NCBI GenBank assembly: GCA_964547875.1 | Contig: CAZJPE010000002.1 | Location: 62,001 to 126,000 of the forward strand | Direction: 5' to 3' | From: JAUSIK01 sp964547875 | GTDB lineage: Archaea > Nanobdellota > Nanobdellia > Pacearchaeales > GW2011-AR1 | Length of the DNA stretch: 64,000 bases | Shown: in pieces, positions 32,803 through 39,165 of the stretch | Layout of the letters: each line of letters begins with the position of its first letter | How positions within the stretch are numbered: position 1 is the first letter of the stretch | Notes under the pieces: generated by a model | Told to the model about the DNA's origin: nothing | Seen by the model: only the letters and a program-made list of their open reading frames with translations | Databases searched by the model: none | Program-made: the position numbers and the translations under genes

Positions 32803-33173
32803 TTTATCTCAAATTTTAAATCGTCTATTTCTGGAGAGGTATATTTCTCTTCATTTCCCTCAATCATAATATTTCCTGCTTTTTGCAATGCTTTGTGCGC
32901 AATATTCCTATCAATTATTATCATGTCTCCTTCTTGAACTTTCTTGTCAATTCTTTCTCCAGTAGATATATTAACAAACGTATAATCTGCGTCTCCTTTC
33001 ATCAGATAAAAAAATTGCCTGTAAGGATGATAATGGTTTCCAAGAACAGCGTCTTCCTTAATTTTAAGCAATTTAACTTGTTTTGCTGTGAATCCTCCGT
33101 TAAATATCTCTATGAGCGCTCTTCTGTTATCTTCATGAACTGGTTTAATCTTTGTATGATATAGGCCTTTCAT
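32799..33173 (-). CDS. Small cupin protein
   Basis: A 124-residue cupin with GNHYHPYRQFFYLMKGDADYTF (motif 1, with Gln where the third ligand Glu is usual) and VQEGDMIIIDRNIAHKALQ (motif 2). It is a paralogue of the gene it overlaps (32434-32802). The glutamate-to-glutamine change in one copy may mean the pair has split catalytic and structural duties. A weak A/T box lies about 25 nt upstream. It probably acts on a nucleotide-sugar; no direct evidence. Confidence 0.75.
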   Translation of the reverse strand: MKGLYHTKIKPVHEDNRRALIEIFNGGFTAKQVKLLKIKEDAVLGNHYHPYRQFFYLMKGDADYTFVNISTGERIDKKVQEGDMIIIDRNIAHKALQKAGNIMIEGNEEKYTSPEIDDLKFEIK

Positions 33174-33288
33174 ATTGTTATTTTGATTTTATTTTTTAAT
33201 CAAGTAAAACTTTATAAAATTATGTGAGATGACATGTTTTCCACAAAAAACGGAAATATATAAAAAGTTATTTTATAGACTTTAGAAC

Positions 33289-34395
33289 ATGAAAAAAACA
33301 ACTGTTGAGAAAAAAATTAATATTATATTCACAGGCCTATTTAGACAACAAGAATTGCTTAAGAAATCAATTGCCAATTTTATTAAGTTGCGAAAAGACA
33401 ATCTTGTAGATAAGATAATTGTATCAACTTGGGACTACGAAGTCAAGAAAAATCCAAAAATGACTGATTTCTTAAAAAATAATGAGGTGATTGTTCTTGG
33501 CAGCAAAGAACCGAAAAAACGCGGTTTTGGAAATATAAACTGCCAGATGAAAGCGCTGGAAGCTGGACTTAGAGAGGTGAATAAAAAAAGCTTTGTATTA
33601 AAGACGAGAACAGACATATATATTGATCCATTATTTTTAAAGGGATTATTCAAAAATAAAGAGAGAATATTGAGAATAAAATTAAATCTTCCCGACAATG
33701 TTTTTAGATACAAATTCTGGATTCCTTATTTTGAGATAACAAAGCCGTTTTACTTAAGCGACGAGGCTTATTTTGGATATTATGAAGATCATAAAAAATT
33801 AATAAATTATAAACCTTATCACGATAGTTATAATTTGCAGTCAGGGACTATTCACATGCAAAGGTGGTTTGAGCCGTTTTTATCAAAATATCCTGTTCTT
33901 AAGGACTTTATTGAGAATCATCCTCATGTTGGCTACCCTAAAGAAAATTTATTTTATAAAATTATTAAGAAAATTGCAAAACAAAACAGATTGACATTTA
34001 ATTTGTTGAATTCTGTTACTGTCAGAAACAGATTTAGGGTGCTAAAAAAACGCTTAGAGGATGAGAGATATGTTAATGTCCTTGCAGCCTATTATTCAAT
34101 TTTATACAGCCATTTTTATATTAATGCAAAACCAGTAGACTATGCAATTAATAAGGAGGGTATTTTCAAAAGGGGCTCCCCATTTAATCCCAAAGTTAAC
34201 AATCTAGATTTAATAAAAAATTATGTTATGGAAAATGCAACTGGAAAAAGGCAGGGGCAGATTTACGCGTATAACGATGAGTTTCTTAAAAATATCTTTA
34301 ATGGTAAGATAATAAAAGACGACTTTTCAACAAGTTTGTTGGTTTCTATAGATAAGTTTTTTAATAGAAATCTTTTGGAGAAAAGAGTTAAATAA
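33289..34395 (+). CDS. WavE-like glycosyltransferase
   Basis: A 368-residue protein with INIIFTGLFRQ, IIVSTWDYEVKKNP (about 44-57), NINCQMKALEAGL and FVLKTRTDIYID (about 104-115). These four blocks in this order are the signature of the WavE lipopolysaccharide-synthesis family, a GT-A-like group in which the RTD motif probably acts as DxD. A full-length paralogue lies at 45951-47036. The C-terminal half is basic and not recognised. A TATA-like run about 28 nt upstream supports the start. Donor sugar unknown. Confidence 0.65.
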   Translation: MKKTTVEKKINIIFTGLFRQQELLKKSIANFIKLRKDNLVDKIIVSTWDYEVKKNPKMTDFLKNNEVIVLGSKEPKKRGFGNINCQMKALEAGLREVNKKSFVLKTRTDIYIDPLFLKGLFKNKERILRIKLNLPDNVFRYKFWIPYFEITKPFYLSDEAYFGYYEDHKKLINYKPYHDSYNLQSGTIHMQRWFEPFLSKYPVLKDFIENHPHVGYPKENLFYKIIKKIAKQNRLTFNLLNSVTVRNRFRVLKKRLEDERYVNVLAAYYSILYSHFYINAKPVDYAINKEGIFKRGSPFNPKVNNLDLIKNYVMENATGKRQGQIYAYNDEFLKNIFNGKIIKDDFSTSLLVSIDKFFNRNLLEKRVK

Positions 34396-34398
34396 AAG

Positions 34399-34406
34399 TT
34401 TATAAA
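34399..34406 (+). promoter_or_regulatory. TATA-like box that decides the start at 34428
   Basis: The sequence tttataaa is centred about 25 nt upstream of ATG 34428. The alternative TTG at 34407 overlaps the promoter and is therefore unlikely to be the start. Confidence 0.55.
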
Positions 34407-34427
34407 TTGGACATTTTATATAAAAAT

Positions 34428-35219
34428 ATGGATGGGAAAACTATTAAATGCGTCTCTATTGCTGAAAAACCGAGCTGTTTTGGAATTGAATTTCATAATA
34501 AAGGATATGAATTTTTTGGCTTAAATTATGTTTATATTCCGCTTAAAGTAACCTCTAACAATCTTGAATCTACTATTCAACTTGTGAGGGAAAATTTCAA
34601 GGGATGCGGTGTTTCTATGCCTTATAAAATAGAGGTTATAAAATACCTTGATGAGCTTGACGAATCTGCGGAAAAAGTTGGAGCTGTCAATACTATACTT
34701 AATAATGGACGATTAAAGGGATTTAATACTGATTATTACGGGGCAAGAAGCGCGTTAAAAAATACACTAGAAATTGAAGGAAAAGATATTTTAATGATAG
34801 GGGCAGGAGGGGCTGCTCGTGCAATTGGACATGCTGTAAAGGACTTGGATGGAAGGCTGTGGATTACAAACAGAACAGAGGCGAGGGCAAATGAATTGGC
34901 TTATATTTTGCGGGCTAAAACAATTCAATGGCAAGAACGTAATTCATTTAATGCTTATTTGCTAATTAATGCCACAAGCATTGGCTTTAATAATATAAAT
35001 GAATCTCCATTATTGAATGAATCTATTTCAAATTATGAGGCAGTGATGGATATTGTGCTTACAAGCGATGCTCAAAAAACCAGATTAATAAGAGAAGCAG
35101 AATCAAAGATGAAGATTGTAATTCCTGGAAGGACTATGACGATTTATCAGGCTGCAAAGCAATTTTATATCTATACGGAAAAGAAACTTCCAGAAGAATT
35201 TTTAAATAAATTTATATAG
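34428..35219 (+). CDS. aroE: Shikimate dehydrogenase-like protein
   Basis: A 263-residue protein with the AroE landmarks: GVSMPYK with catalytic Lys67, VGAVNT (about 84-89), GFNTDYYGA with catalytic Asp102, and the NADP loop GAGGAARAI (125-133). LLINATSIGF and the C-terminal Q-x-x-x-Q helix (IYQAAKQF) are also present. AroE reduces 3-dehydroshikimate, and paralogues act on quinate or related cyclohexane compounds. No other shikimate gene is in view. The neighbours are a nucleotidyltransferase, a KdsC-like phosphatase and a cupin, so a dedicated role in a glycan precursor is possible. Confidence 0.85.
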   Translation: MDGKTIKCVSIAEKPSCFGIEFHNKGYEFFGLNYVYIPLKVTSNNLESTIQLVRENFKGCGVSMPYKIEVIKYLDELDESAEKVGAVNTILNNGRLKGFNTDYYGARSALKNTLEIEGKDILMIGAGGAARAIGHAVKDLDGRLWITNRTEARANELAYILRAKTIQWQERNSFNAYLLINATSIGFNNINESPLLNESISNYEAVMDIVLTSDAQKTRLIREAESKMKIVIPGRTMTIYQAAKQFYIYTEKKLPEEFLNKFI

Positions 35220-35227
35220 ATTTATGC

Positions 35228-35232
35228 AGGAG
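35228..35232 (+). promoter_or_regulatory. Shine-Dalgarno site for the nucleotidyltransferase at 35239
   Basis: The sequence aggag lies 6 nt before ATG 35239. It favours this start over the ATG at 35224, which lies upstream of the site, and fits an internal gene of an operon. Confidence 0.55.
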
Positions 35233-35238
35233 AATTTT

Positions 35239-35934
35239 ATGGATTATAAAGTGTGTATTTTGGCTGCGGGAATAGGGAGTAGAATGCTTGAATTTACAAA
35301 AACCTTTAATAAGGTTTTACTTCCTATTCAAGGAAAGCCTGTTATTTGCCATATAATTGAAAAATTTCCTGAAAATATTGGGATTATTATAGCTGTTGGA
35401 TACAAAAAAGAAGGAGTTATTGATTATTTGAAAACTGCTTATCCAAATAGAAAATTTAATTTTGTAAACGTGGGCAAATACGAAGGTGTTGGAACTGGCC
35501 CTGGATATTCTTTACTAAAATGCAAAGAATATTTACAATGCCCATTTATTCAGTTTGCCGGGGATACATTAGTAAGGGAAGAAATTCCTTTCCCTAACAA
35601 AAACTGGTTTGGCGTTGCAGACGTTAAAAATACTGAGAGATTTTGCTCTGTAAAGATTATGGGCGATAAAATAATAAGAATTGACGATAAAATAAAGAAT
35701 GATAATAAACATGCTTTTATTGGCTTAGCTGGAATAAAGGATTATGACATTTTTTGGAGCGCATTGGAGAAAGATAAAAAATTTATTGCAGAGGAGTTAC
35801 AAGTTTCTAATGGGTTTAGAGAACTGATAAATAAGGATTTACACTCTAAAAGATTTACATGGTTTGACACTGGAACATGGGAAGCTTATGATTATACGAT
35901 AAAAAATTATCCAGATGGAGAATCTTATTCTTAG
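35239..35934 (+). CDS. Sugar nucleotidyltransferase
   Basis: A 231-residue NTP-transferase with CILAAGIGSRMLEFT (GxGxR loop), the conserved lysine in FNKVLLPIQGKPV, FAGDTL as the metal-binding acid, and FDTGTWEAY near the end. It is a member of the family making NDP-sugars from sugar 1-phosphates; LicC-like or phosphoheptose-type substrates are possible. Its first 34 nt are identical to those of the gene at 39166, whose N-terminal half is a degenerate copy. It is flanked by aroE-like and KdsC-like genes on the same strand. Confidence 0.85.
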   Translation: MDYKVCILAAGIGSRMLEFTKTFNKVLLPIQGKPVICHIIEKFPENIGIIIAVGYKKEGVIDYLKTAYPNRKFNFVNVGKYEGVGTGPGYSLLKCKEYLQCPFIQFAGDTLVREEIPFPNKNWFGVADVKNTERFCSVKIMGDKIIRIDDKIKNDNKHAFIGLAGIKDYDIFWSALEKDKKFIAEELQVSNGFRELINKDLHSKRFTWFDTGTWEAYDYTIKNYPDGESYS

Positions 35935-35988
35935 AGATTAAAGCATAAAAATATTTATAAACAATAATTGTAAATTTAATTAAATAAA

Positions 35989-36465
35989 ATGATAAAAAAT
36001 TTTGTTTTGGACGTTGATGGCGTTATGACGACAGGGCATTTTATTTATTCGGCAGAAGGAAAAGCGCTTAAGATTTTCGGACCTCATGACGCAGATGGAT
36101 TGAAATTGCTCAAAGACAAATTGAACGTATCTTTCATAACTGCTGACAAAAAAGGATTTGCCATATCAAAGAAGAGAATAGAAGACTTAGGTTTTCAAAT
36201 TGAACTCATTTCTGAGCAAGACAGATATAATTATGTCAAGGAAAAATTCGGATTTGAAAATACTGCATTCATGGGCGATGGAATCTTTGACGCTCAATTA
36301 ATCAAGGATTGCAAATTTGGTATAGCTCCTGCAAATGCCAGGCCAGAGGCGAGAGAAGCAGCAGATTTTATTACGCCATCAAAATCTGCCGAAGGAGCAG
36401 TGTGCGATGCGTGCTTGGAGATAAAAAAGAGATTTTTAGATAAAGCAGAAGACAATAATGCTTAA
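35989..36465 (+). CDS. KdsC-like HAD phosphatase
   Basis: A 158-residue capless HAD of subclass C0: FVLDVDGVMTTG gives D8 and D10, FITADKKGF motif II, and AFMGDGIFDAQLIKDCKFGIAP motif IV. Length and the DVDGVxTxG start match 3-deoxy-D-manno-octulosonate 8-phosphate phosphatase, which works as a tetramer; relatives dephosphorylate nonulosonate or other keto-sugar phosphates. No KdsA or KdsB is in the window, so the true substrate is open. It is in line with the nucleotidyltransferase before it and the cupin after it (12-nt gap). Confidence 0.85.
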   Translation: MIKNFVLDVDGVMTTGHFIYSAEGKALKIFGPHDADGLKLLKDKLNVSFITADKKGFAISKKRIEDLGFQIELISEQDRYNYVKEKFGFENTAFMGDGIFDAQLIKDCKFGIAPANARPEAREAADFITPSKSAEGAVCDACLEIKKRFLDKAEDNNA

Positions 36466-36477
36466 ATATACAAAATA

Positions 36478-37278
36478 ATGATTCTCGCAATGGAATTATC
36501 CTTAATAGACAAGACTGAAAGATATAGGTTTGAAAAAATAGAAAGAAATCCTGATTATTTCCATGAAAGAAAGGAATTTTCCACAGTAGATGAAATAAGA
36601 ACTTTATTTTTGCATTATGGAAGTCTAGGAATTAATGTTGAATCAAATGGAAAGAAAAATATGTATGCTTTAAAAGCGGGCGAAGGTTTTATATTTGGAC
36701 CGAATTTAAGATATAACTTATCCTGCGATTCTAGGATTTTTGCAGTGCAATCTAGCTCTCAAATTGCAGAAGGTAAAATAATTGAGATTTTAGACAAAGG
36801 AGATGAAAAAGAGGAATCTGAATTGGGCCCGTTTAAGCTGGTTAGAAATCCAAAAAGAGTGAATAAACCTTGGGGGCATGAATTATGGATCAGCTGGTTT
36901 AGAGACTATCATGTTTTAAAGCAGATAGGCATGAAGGCAGGAAATATGTCAAGTTTGCAGCTACACGGACGCAAATTAGAAACTAATTATCTAGTTAAAG
37001 GGGAGGCAGACGTTATAGATGGCTATCCTATGGATTTGAGCTTGAGCGAGGACGAGATGAAAAATAAAATAGGCGATGTTGATTTGTCTGAATATACTAA
37101 CAGGAAAAAAGCAGGAATGCATTGGACTTCTCGTCCAGGAATTGTGCATAGAGTAATTTCTGTTGCAGATTATATTGCTTATGAGACATCAACGCCTGAA
37201 TTAGATGATGTTATAAGACTTAGTGATGTTTCTGGAAGGCAGTCTGGAAGGATAGACTCAGAGCATAAATTGTCTTAG
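36478..37278 (+). CDS. Cupin-domain protein (phosphomannose isomerase type II-like)
   Basis: A 266-residue protein with two cupin-like halves: an N-terminal one (MYALKAGEGFIFGPNLRY) and a C-terminal one with VNKPWGHELWISWFRDYHVLK and SSLQLHGRKLETNYLVKGEADV. The NKPWGxE entry is shared with the gene at 27962. A histidine is seen in the second motif (RPGIVHRVISV). A type II sugar-phosphate isomerase or epimerase role is likely, with the N-terminal half perhaps regulatory. A second in-frame ATG lies at 36490. It is the last gene before the accessory island. Confidence 0.7.
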   Translation: MILAMELSLIDKTERYRFEKIERNPDYFHERKEFSTVDEIRTLFLHYGSLGINVESNGKKNMYALKAGEGFIFGPNLRYNLSCDSRIFAVQSSSQIAEGKIIEILDKGDEKEESELGPFKLVRNPKRVNKPWGHELWISWFRDYHVLKQIGMKAGNMSSLQLHGRKLETNYLVKGEADVIDGYPMDLSLSEDEMKNKIGDVDLSEYTNRKKAGMHWTSRPGIVHRVISVADYIAYETSTPELDDVIRLSDVSGRQSGRIDSEHKLS

Positions 37279-37310
37279 AAGAATACCATATAGGTAGAAT
37301 GATAACGTAT

Positions 37311-37402
37311 GACATTTACAGAAGTCGCTCACCAAAATTGAAATTATAAAATAAGTGAGCGATTTGGGCTGAGGACTTGCAAAGTCCGAACCTGTAAATG
37401 TC
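37311..37402. repeat. Three-way-junction stem-loop element
   Basis: An 11-bp perfect stem pairs 37311-37321 with 37392-37402. Inside, 37325-37332 pairs perfectly with 37355-37362 (extendable to 11 pairs with one G-U), and 37373-37378 pairs with 37382-37387 across a 3-nt loop. Three helices meeting in about 90 nt is far more order than the neighbouring intergenic DNA shows. Orientation cannot be told. Confidence 0.65.
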
Positions 37403-37476
37403 TGTTAAGTGATGTTTTCGTAAGAAAAAGTGCAATGTCACAAGCGAAGCGCAGAGTGCCTGCAACTATTATTTTC

Positions 37477-37490
37477 ATGGGTCGGCTCGC
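37477..37490 (+). repeat. Left copy of a 14-bp inverted repeat
   Basis: The sequence atgggtcggctcgc recurs, perfectly inverted, at 38634-38647. The pair brackets the MazE/MazF module and two small genes. Confidence 0.7.
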
Positions 37491-37509
37491 CCTTTTTATC
37501 AAAGAAAAG

Positions 37510-37517
37510 TTTAAAAG
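37510..37517 (+). promoter_or_regulatory. TATA-like box at the start of the accessory gene set
   Basis: The sequence tttaaaag is centred about 26 nt upstream of an ATG at 37539, which opens only a 16-codon frame ending at 37589. The longer frame from GTG 37558 is in another register, hinting at a frameshift near the start of the small gene. Confidence 0.4.
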
Positions 37518-37557
37518 GTATCTTCTATAGGGAAAAATATGAAAAACGAAATATTAC

Positions 37558-37794
37558 GTGGAGAATATAGAGAACCTTGGGTATTATAGTTATAATCATA
37601 AAATAGTTGATCCTGACTACCTTAAGATAAAGCAAAGAGGTATAAATGGAGAGATTGGTAAGCATCCTGATTTTAATTTTAAAAAATTTACCAAAAATCA
37701 ACATAAAATGATTGAAGAAATTTTAAGAGAAATGCCAATAAGTCTGCAAGCAAAAGAGGTTGAAACTGGAAAAAGAAAGAGAAATGCAAGATAA
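37558..37794 (+). CDS. Hypothetical small protein, start uncertain
   Basis: A 78-residue frame starting with GTG. It carries a charged segment (HPDFNFKKFTKNQHKMIEEILREMP) and a basic end, with no recognised family. The promoter points to ATG 37539 in another frame (MKNEILRGEYREPW), which would join this protein if one base were gained or lost before 37587, so the gene may be frameshifted. It overlaps the next small gene and precedes the MazE/MazF pair. Confidence 0.4.
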   Translation: MENIENLGYYSYNHKIVDPDYLKIKQRGINGEIGKHPDFNFKKFTKNQHKMIEEILREMPISLQAKEVETGKRKRNAR

Positions 37795-37972
37795 ACCAGT
37801 AGGATATGGAGAATCTTTTATTGTTAATGATAGAACTTTTATTAACCCATATGGGAATGAAGTAGAAGTGTACTATCTAATGCTTAGTAGAAAAAGCTCC
37901 TTAGGAAATGATGTATTCAGAACTATTGAATTGCATCTTGGTGTGCCACGCTCAGATTTTTTTGACTTCTAA
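37784..37972 (+). CDS. Hypothetical small protein
   Basis: A 62-residue protein from ATG 37784, overlapping the end of the previous frame by 11 nt. It contains YGESFIVNDRTFINPYGNEVEVYYLM, a beta-rich stretch, and ends in SDFFDF. An in-frame TTG at 37760 would add eight residues. No family is recognised. It could be an accessory of the toxin-antitoxin island or the second half of a broken gene. Confidence 0.4.
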   Translation: MQDKPVGYGESFIVNDRTFINPYGNEVEVYYLMLSRKSSLGNDVFRTIELHLGVPRSDFFDF

Positions 37973-37983
37973 ATCACCAGAAA

Positions 37984-37991
37984 CCTTAAAT
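37984..37991 (+). promoter_or_regulatory. TATA-like box for the MazE/MazF module
   Basis: The sequence cttaaata is centred 26 nt upstream of the ATG at 38014, so the module has its own leaderless promoter. MazE-type proteins usually bind their own promoter, but no operator palindrome was recognised here. Confidence 0.5.
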
Positions 37992-38013
37992 ACTTACATT
38001 TCTTACAAGTAAT

Positions 38014-38274
38014 ATGCGAGAAGAAATAAGGGAAATAAGAACTGTGAAAATAACAAGAAAGGGACAGATAAGTATTCCCTCAGCGGTCAGAGCGAGAGCT
38101 GGTTTTGAAGAAGGCGCAAAGGTTAATGTTATTGCCTACGATGATAGAGTTGAATTAAGACCTATGAAAAAAGAAAAAATTAGTGAAGCTATGATGTGCT
38201 ATATAATGTCAGAAGAAGCTTTAGCAAAAAATTGGGATACTCCAGAAGAGGATGAAGCATGGAAAGACTTGTGA
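38014..38274 (+). CDS. AbrB/MazE-type antitoxin
   Basis: An 86-residue protein with a swapped-hairpin AbrB domain at residues 8-52 (VKITRKGQISIPSAVRARAGF, then EEGAKVNVIAYDDRVELRP) and an acidic tail (TPEEDEAWKDL) that in MazE-type proteins wraps the toxin. Its stop overlaps the toxin start by 16 nt. It acts as DNA-binding autoregulator and toxin neutraliser in known pairs. Confidence 0.85.
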   Translation: MREEIREIRTVKITRKGQISIPSAVRARAGFEEGAKVNVIAYDDRVELRPMKKEKISEAMMCYIMSEEALAKNWDTPEEDEAWKDL

Positions 38275-38591
38275 AGGGAGATGTTGTTGTTTTAGACTTT
38301 CCATATACAGATTTATCAAAAACTAAAAAGAGACCAAGTCTTATTGTTGCTAATTTGAAAGGAGATAATATTATTCTTTGTCAAATTACTGGGCAACCAA
38401 GACCTGACCCTGATTTGATTAATCTGAAAAAAGAAGATTTCCAGACTGGTGGTTTGCATAGAGAGAGTTTTATAATGTCCTCTTTTTTATTTACGATTCA
38501 CAAGTCAAAAATCAATTATGCGGCTGGAAAAATCAAGCAAGAAAAAATAGAAGAAGTTGAAAAGAAACTTTGTGAGATTTTTACAAGATAA
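38259..38591 (+). CDS. mazF: MazF/PemK-family toxin
   Basis: A 110-residue protein with the family's opening VKGDVVVLDFPYTDLSKTKKRPSLIV (the GDVxxxDFP and KxRPxLV motifs) and QTGGLHRESFIMSSFLFTI, equivalent to the S/T-containing catalytic strand. MazF toxins are sequence-specific endoribonucleases that cut mRNA or rRNA. It is translationally coupled to the AbrB-type antitoxin. Within a 14-bp inverted repeat bracket, it looks like the cargo of an acquired island. Confidence 0.88.
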   Translation: MERLVKGDVVVLDFPYTDLSKTKKRPSLIVANLKGDNIILCQITGQPRPDPDLINLKKEDFQTGGLHRESFIMSSFLFTIHKSKINYAAGKIKQEKIEEVEKKLCEIFTR

Positions 38592-38700
38592 GTTTCTTGC
38601 TGAAAGCGAAACTATTTGTGGCGTCAGCCACTTGCGAGCCGACCCATATTTATCCTTGTAGGTATTTCACTTAACTATGGTTAAGAATAAAAGGATAAAA
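38592..38700. repeat. Hairpin-rich right flank of the toxin-antitoxin module
   Basis: Starting at the toxin stop are agtttc...gaaact (about 38591-38613) with an inner gct/agc pair, gtggc-gtca-gccac (about 38618-38631), the right 14-bp inverted repeat (38634-38647), and a nested structure in which 38649-38657 pairs with 38691-38699 and 38670-38675 pairs with 38680-38685. Such stacked palindromes are typical of transposon ends or attachment sites. Confidence 0.55.
38634..38647 (-). repeat. Right copy of the 14-bp inverted repeat
   Basis: This is the exact reverse complement of 37477-37490. The two copies enclose 1,143 nt. Confidence 0.7.
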
Positions 38701-38763
38701 AGAAAATGGCATTGATTATTTTGGTTAATATTATTAATAATCTTAATTTATGTTTTATATAAA

Positions 38764-39081
38764 TTACTTCAATAAAAATCTCTTCTTCCAATCAAATACG
38801 GTTTTTCTTGTTATTTTGACCTTAAAAGTATGATTTAGATAAAGGGTTATATTGCCAAGACTGGTTTTCTTTTTCAATAACTCGAGAGCTGTTTTAATCA
38901 TTGCTGGCGGATAACGGAATTTTTTAAACATTCCGGGAGTAAATCTTCTTTTACATTTCCTGCATTTATATATTTGTTTTATGGAATTAAGGTTTTTTCT
39001 TAGCTGTATAACATAAGTATCATTAGAGGCACAATAAAGGCAAGACATTAGATATTCTGATTGAATAGATAAATCTTTCAT
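38764..39081 (-). pseudogene. Transposase N-terminal remnant (zinc ribbon + helix-turn-helix)
   Basis: A 105-residue frame with C14-x2-C17 and C40-x2-C43 zinc-ribbon knuckles, CRKCKRRFTPG as in archaeal and bacterial DDE transposases, and a helix-turn-helix region (TALELLKKKTSLGNITLYLN...RKTVFDWKKRF). The DDE catalytic domain that should follow is absent and the frame stops at 38764. It is either a truncated insertion-sequence gene or a stand-alone DNA-binding protein. A TATA-like run about 26 nt upstream could still drive it. It marks the right edge of the island. Confidence 0.6.
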
Positions 39082-39165
39082 TATAATGAAAGACGAGAAT
39101 TTTATTTAAATTTATCGTTAACTAAACAAAAATTTAAATAGTGTCCTCTTTTATTAATAAAAAAG

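Larger units (their letters stand above)
37279..37557. other. Structured intergenic element at the left end of the accessory island
   Basis: About 280 nt with no gene. It holds an apparent three-way junction (37311-37402), further small hairpins (for example gcg-aag-cgc near 37444-37453) and the left copy of a 14-bp inverted repeat (37477-37490). Its G+C is visibly higher than that of the flanking genes. It may be a non-coding RNA gene or a mobile-element end. Confidence 0.5.

Noticed and set aside
37311..37402. Possible RNase P RNA, because gaggac...aaagtccg and acagaa resemble conserved regions
   Set aside because: The pieces are in the wrong order and too close together, and no P4-type pairing is possible; the element is much too short.
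37309..37537. Coding reading of the structured element
   Set aside because: The frame contains an internal TGA, and both strands read semi-open because of the stem symmetry; the perfect helices explain the sequence better.
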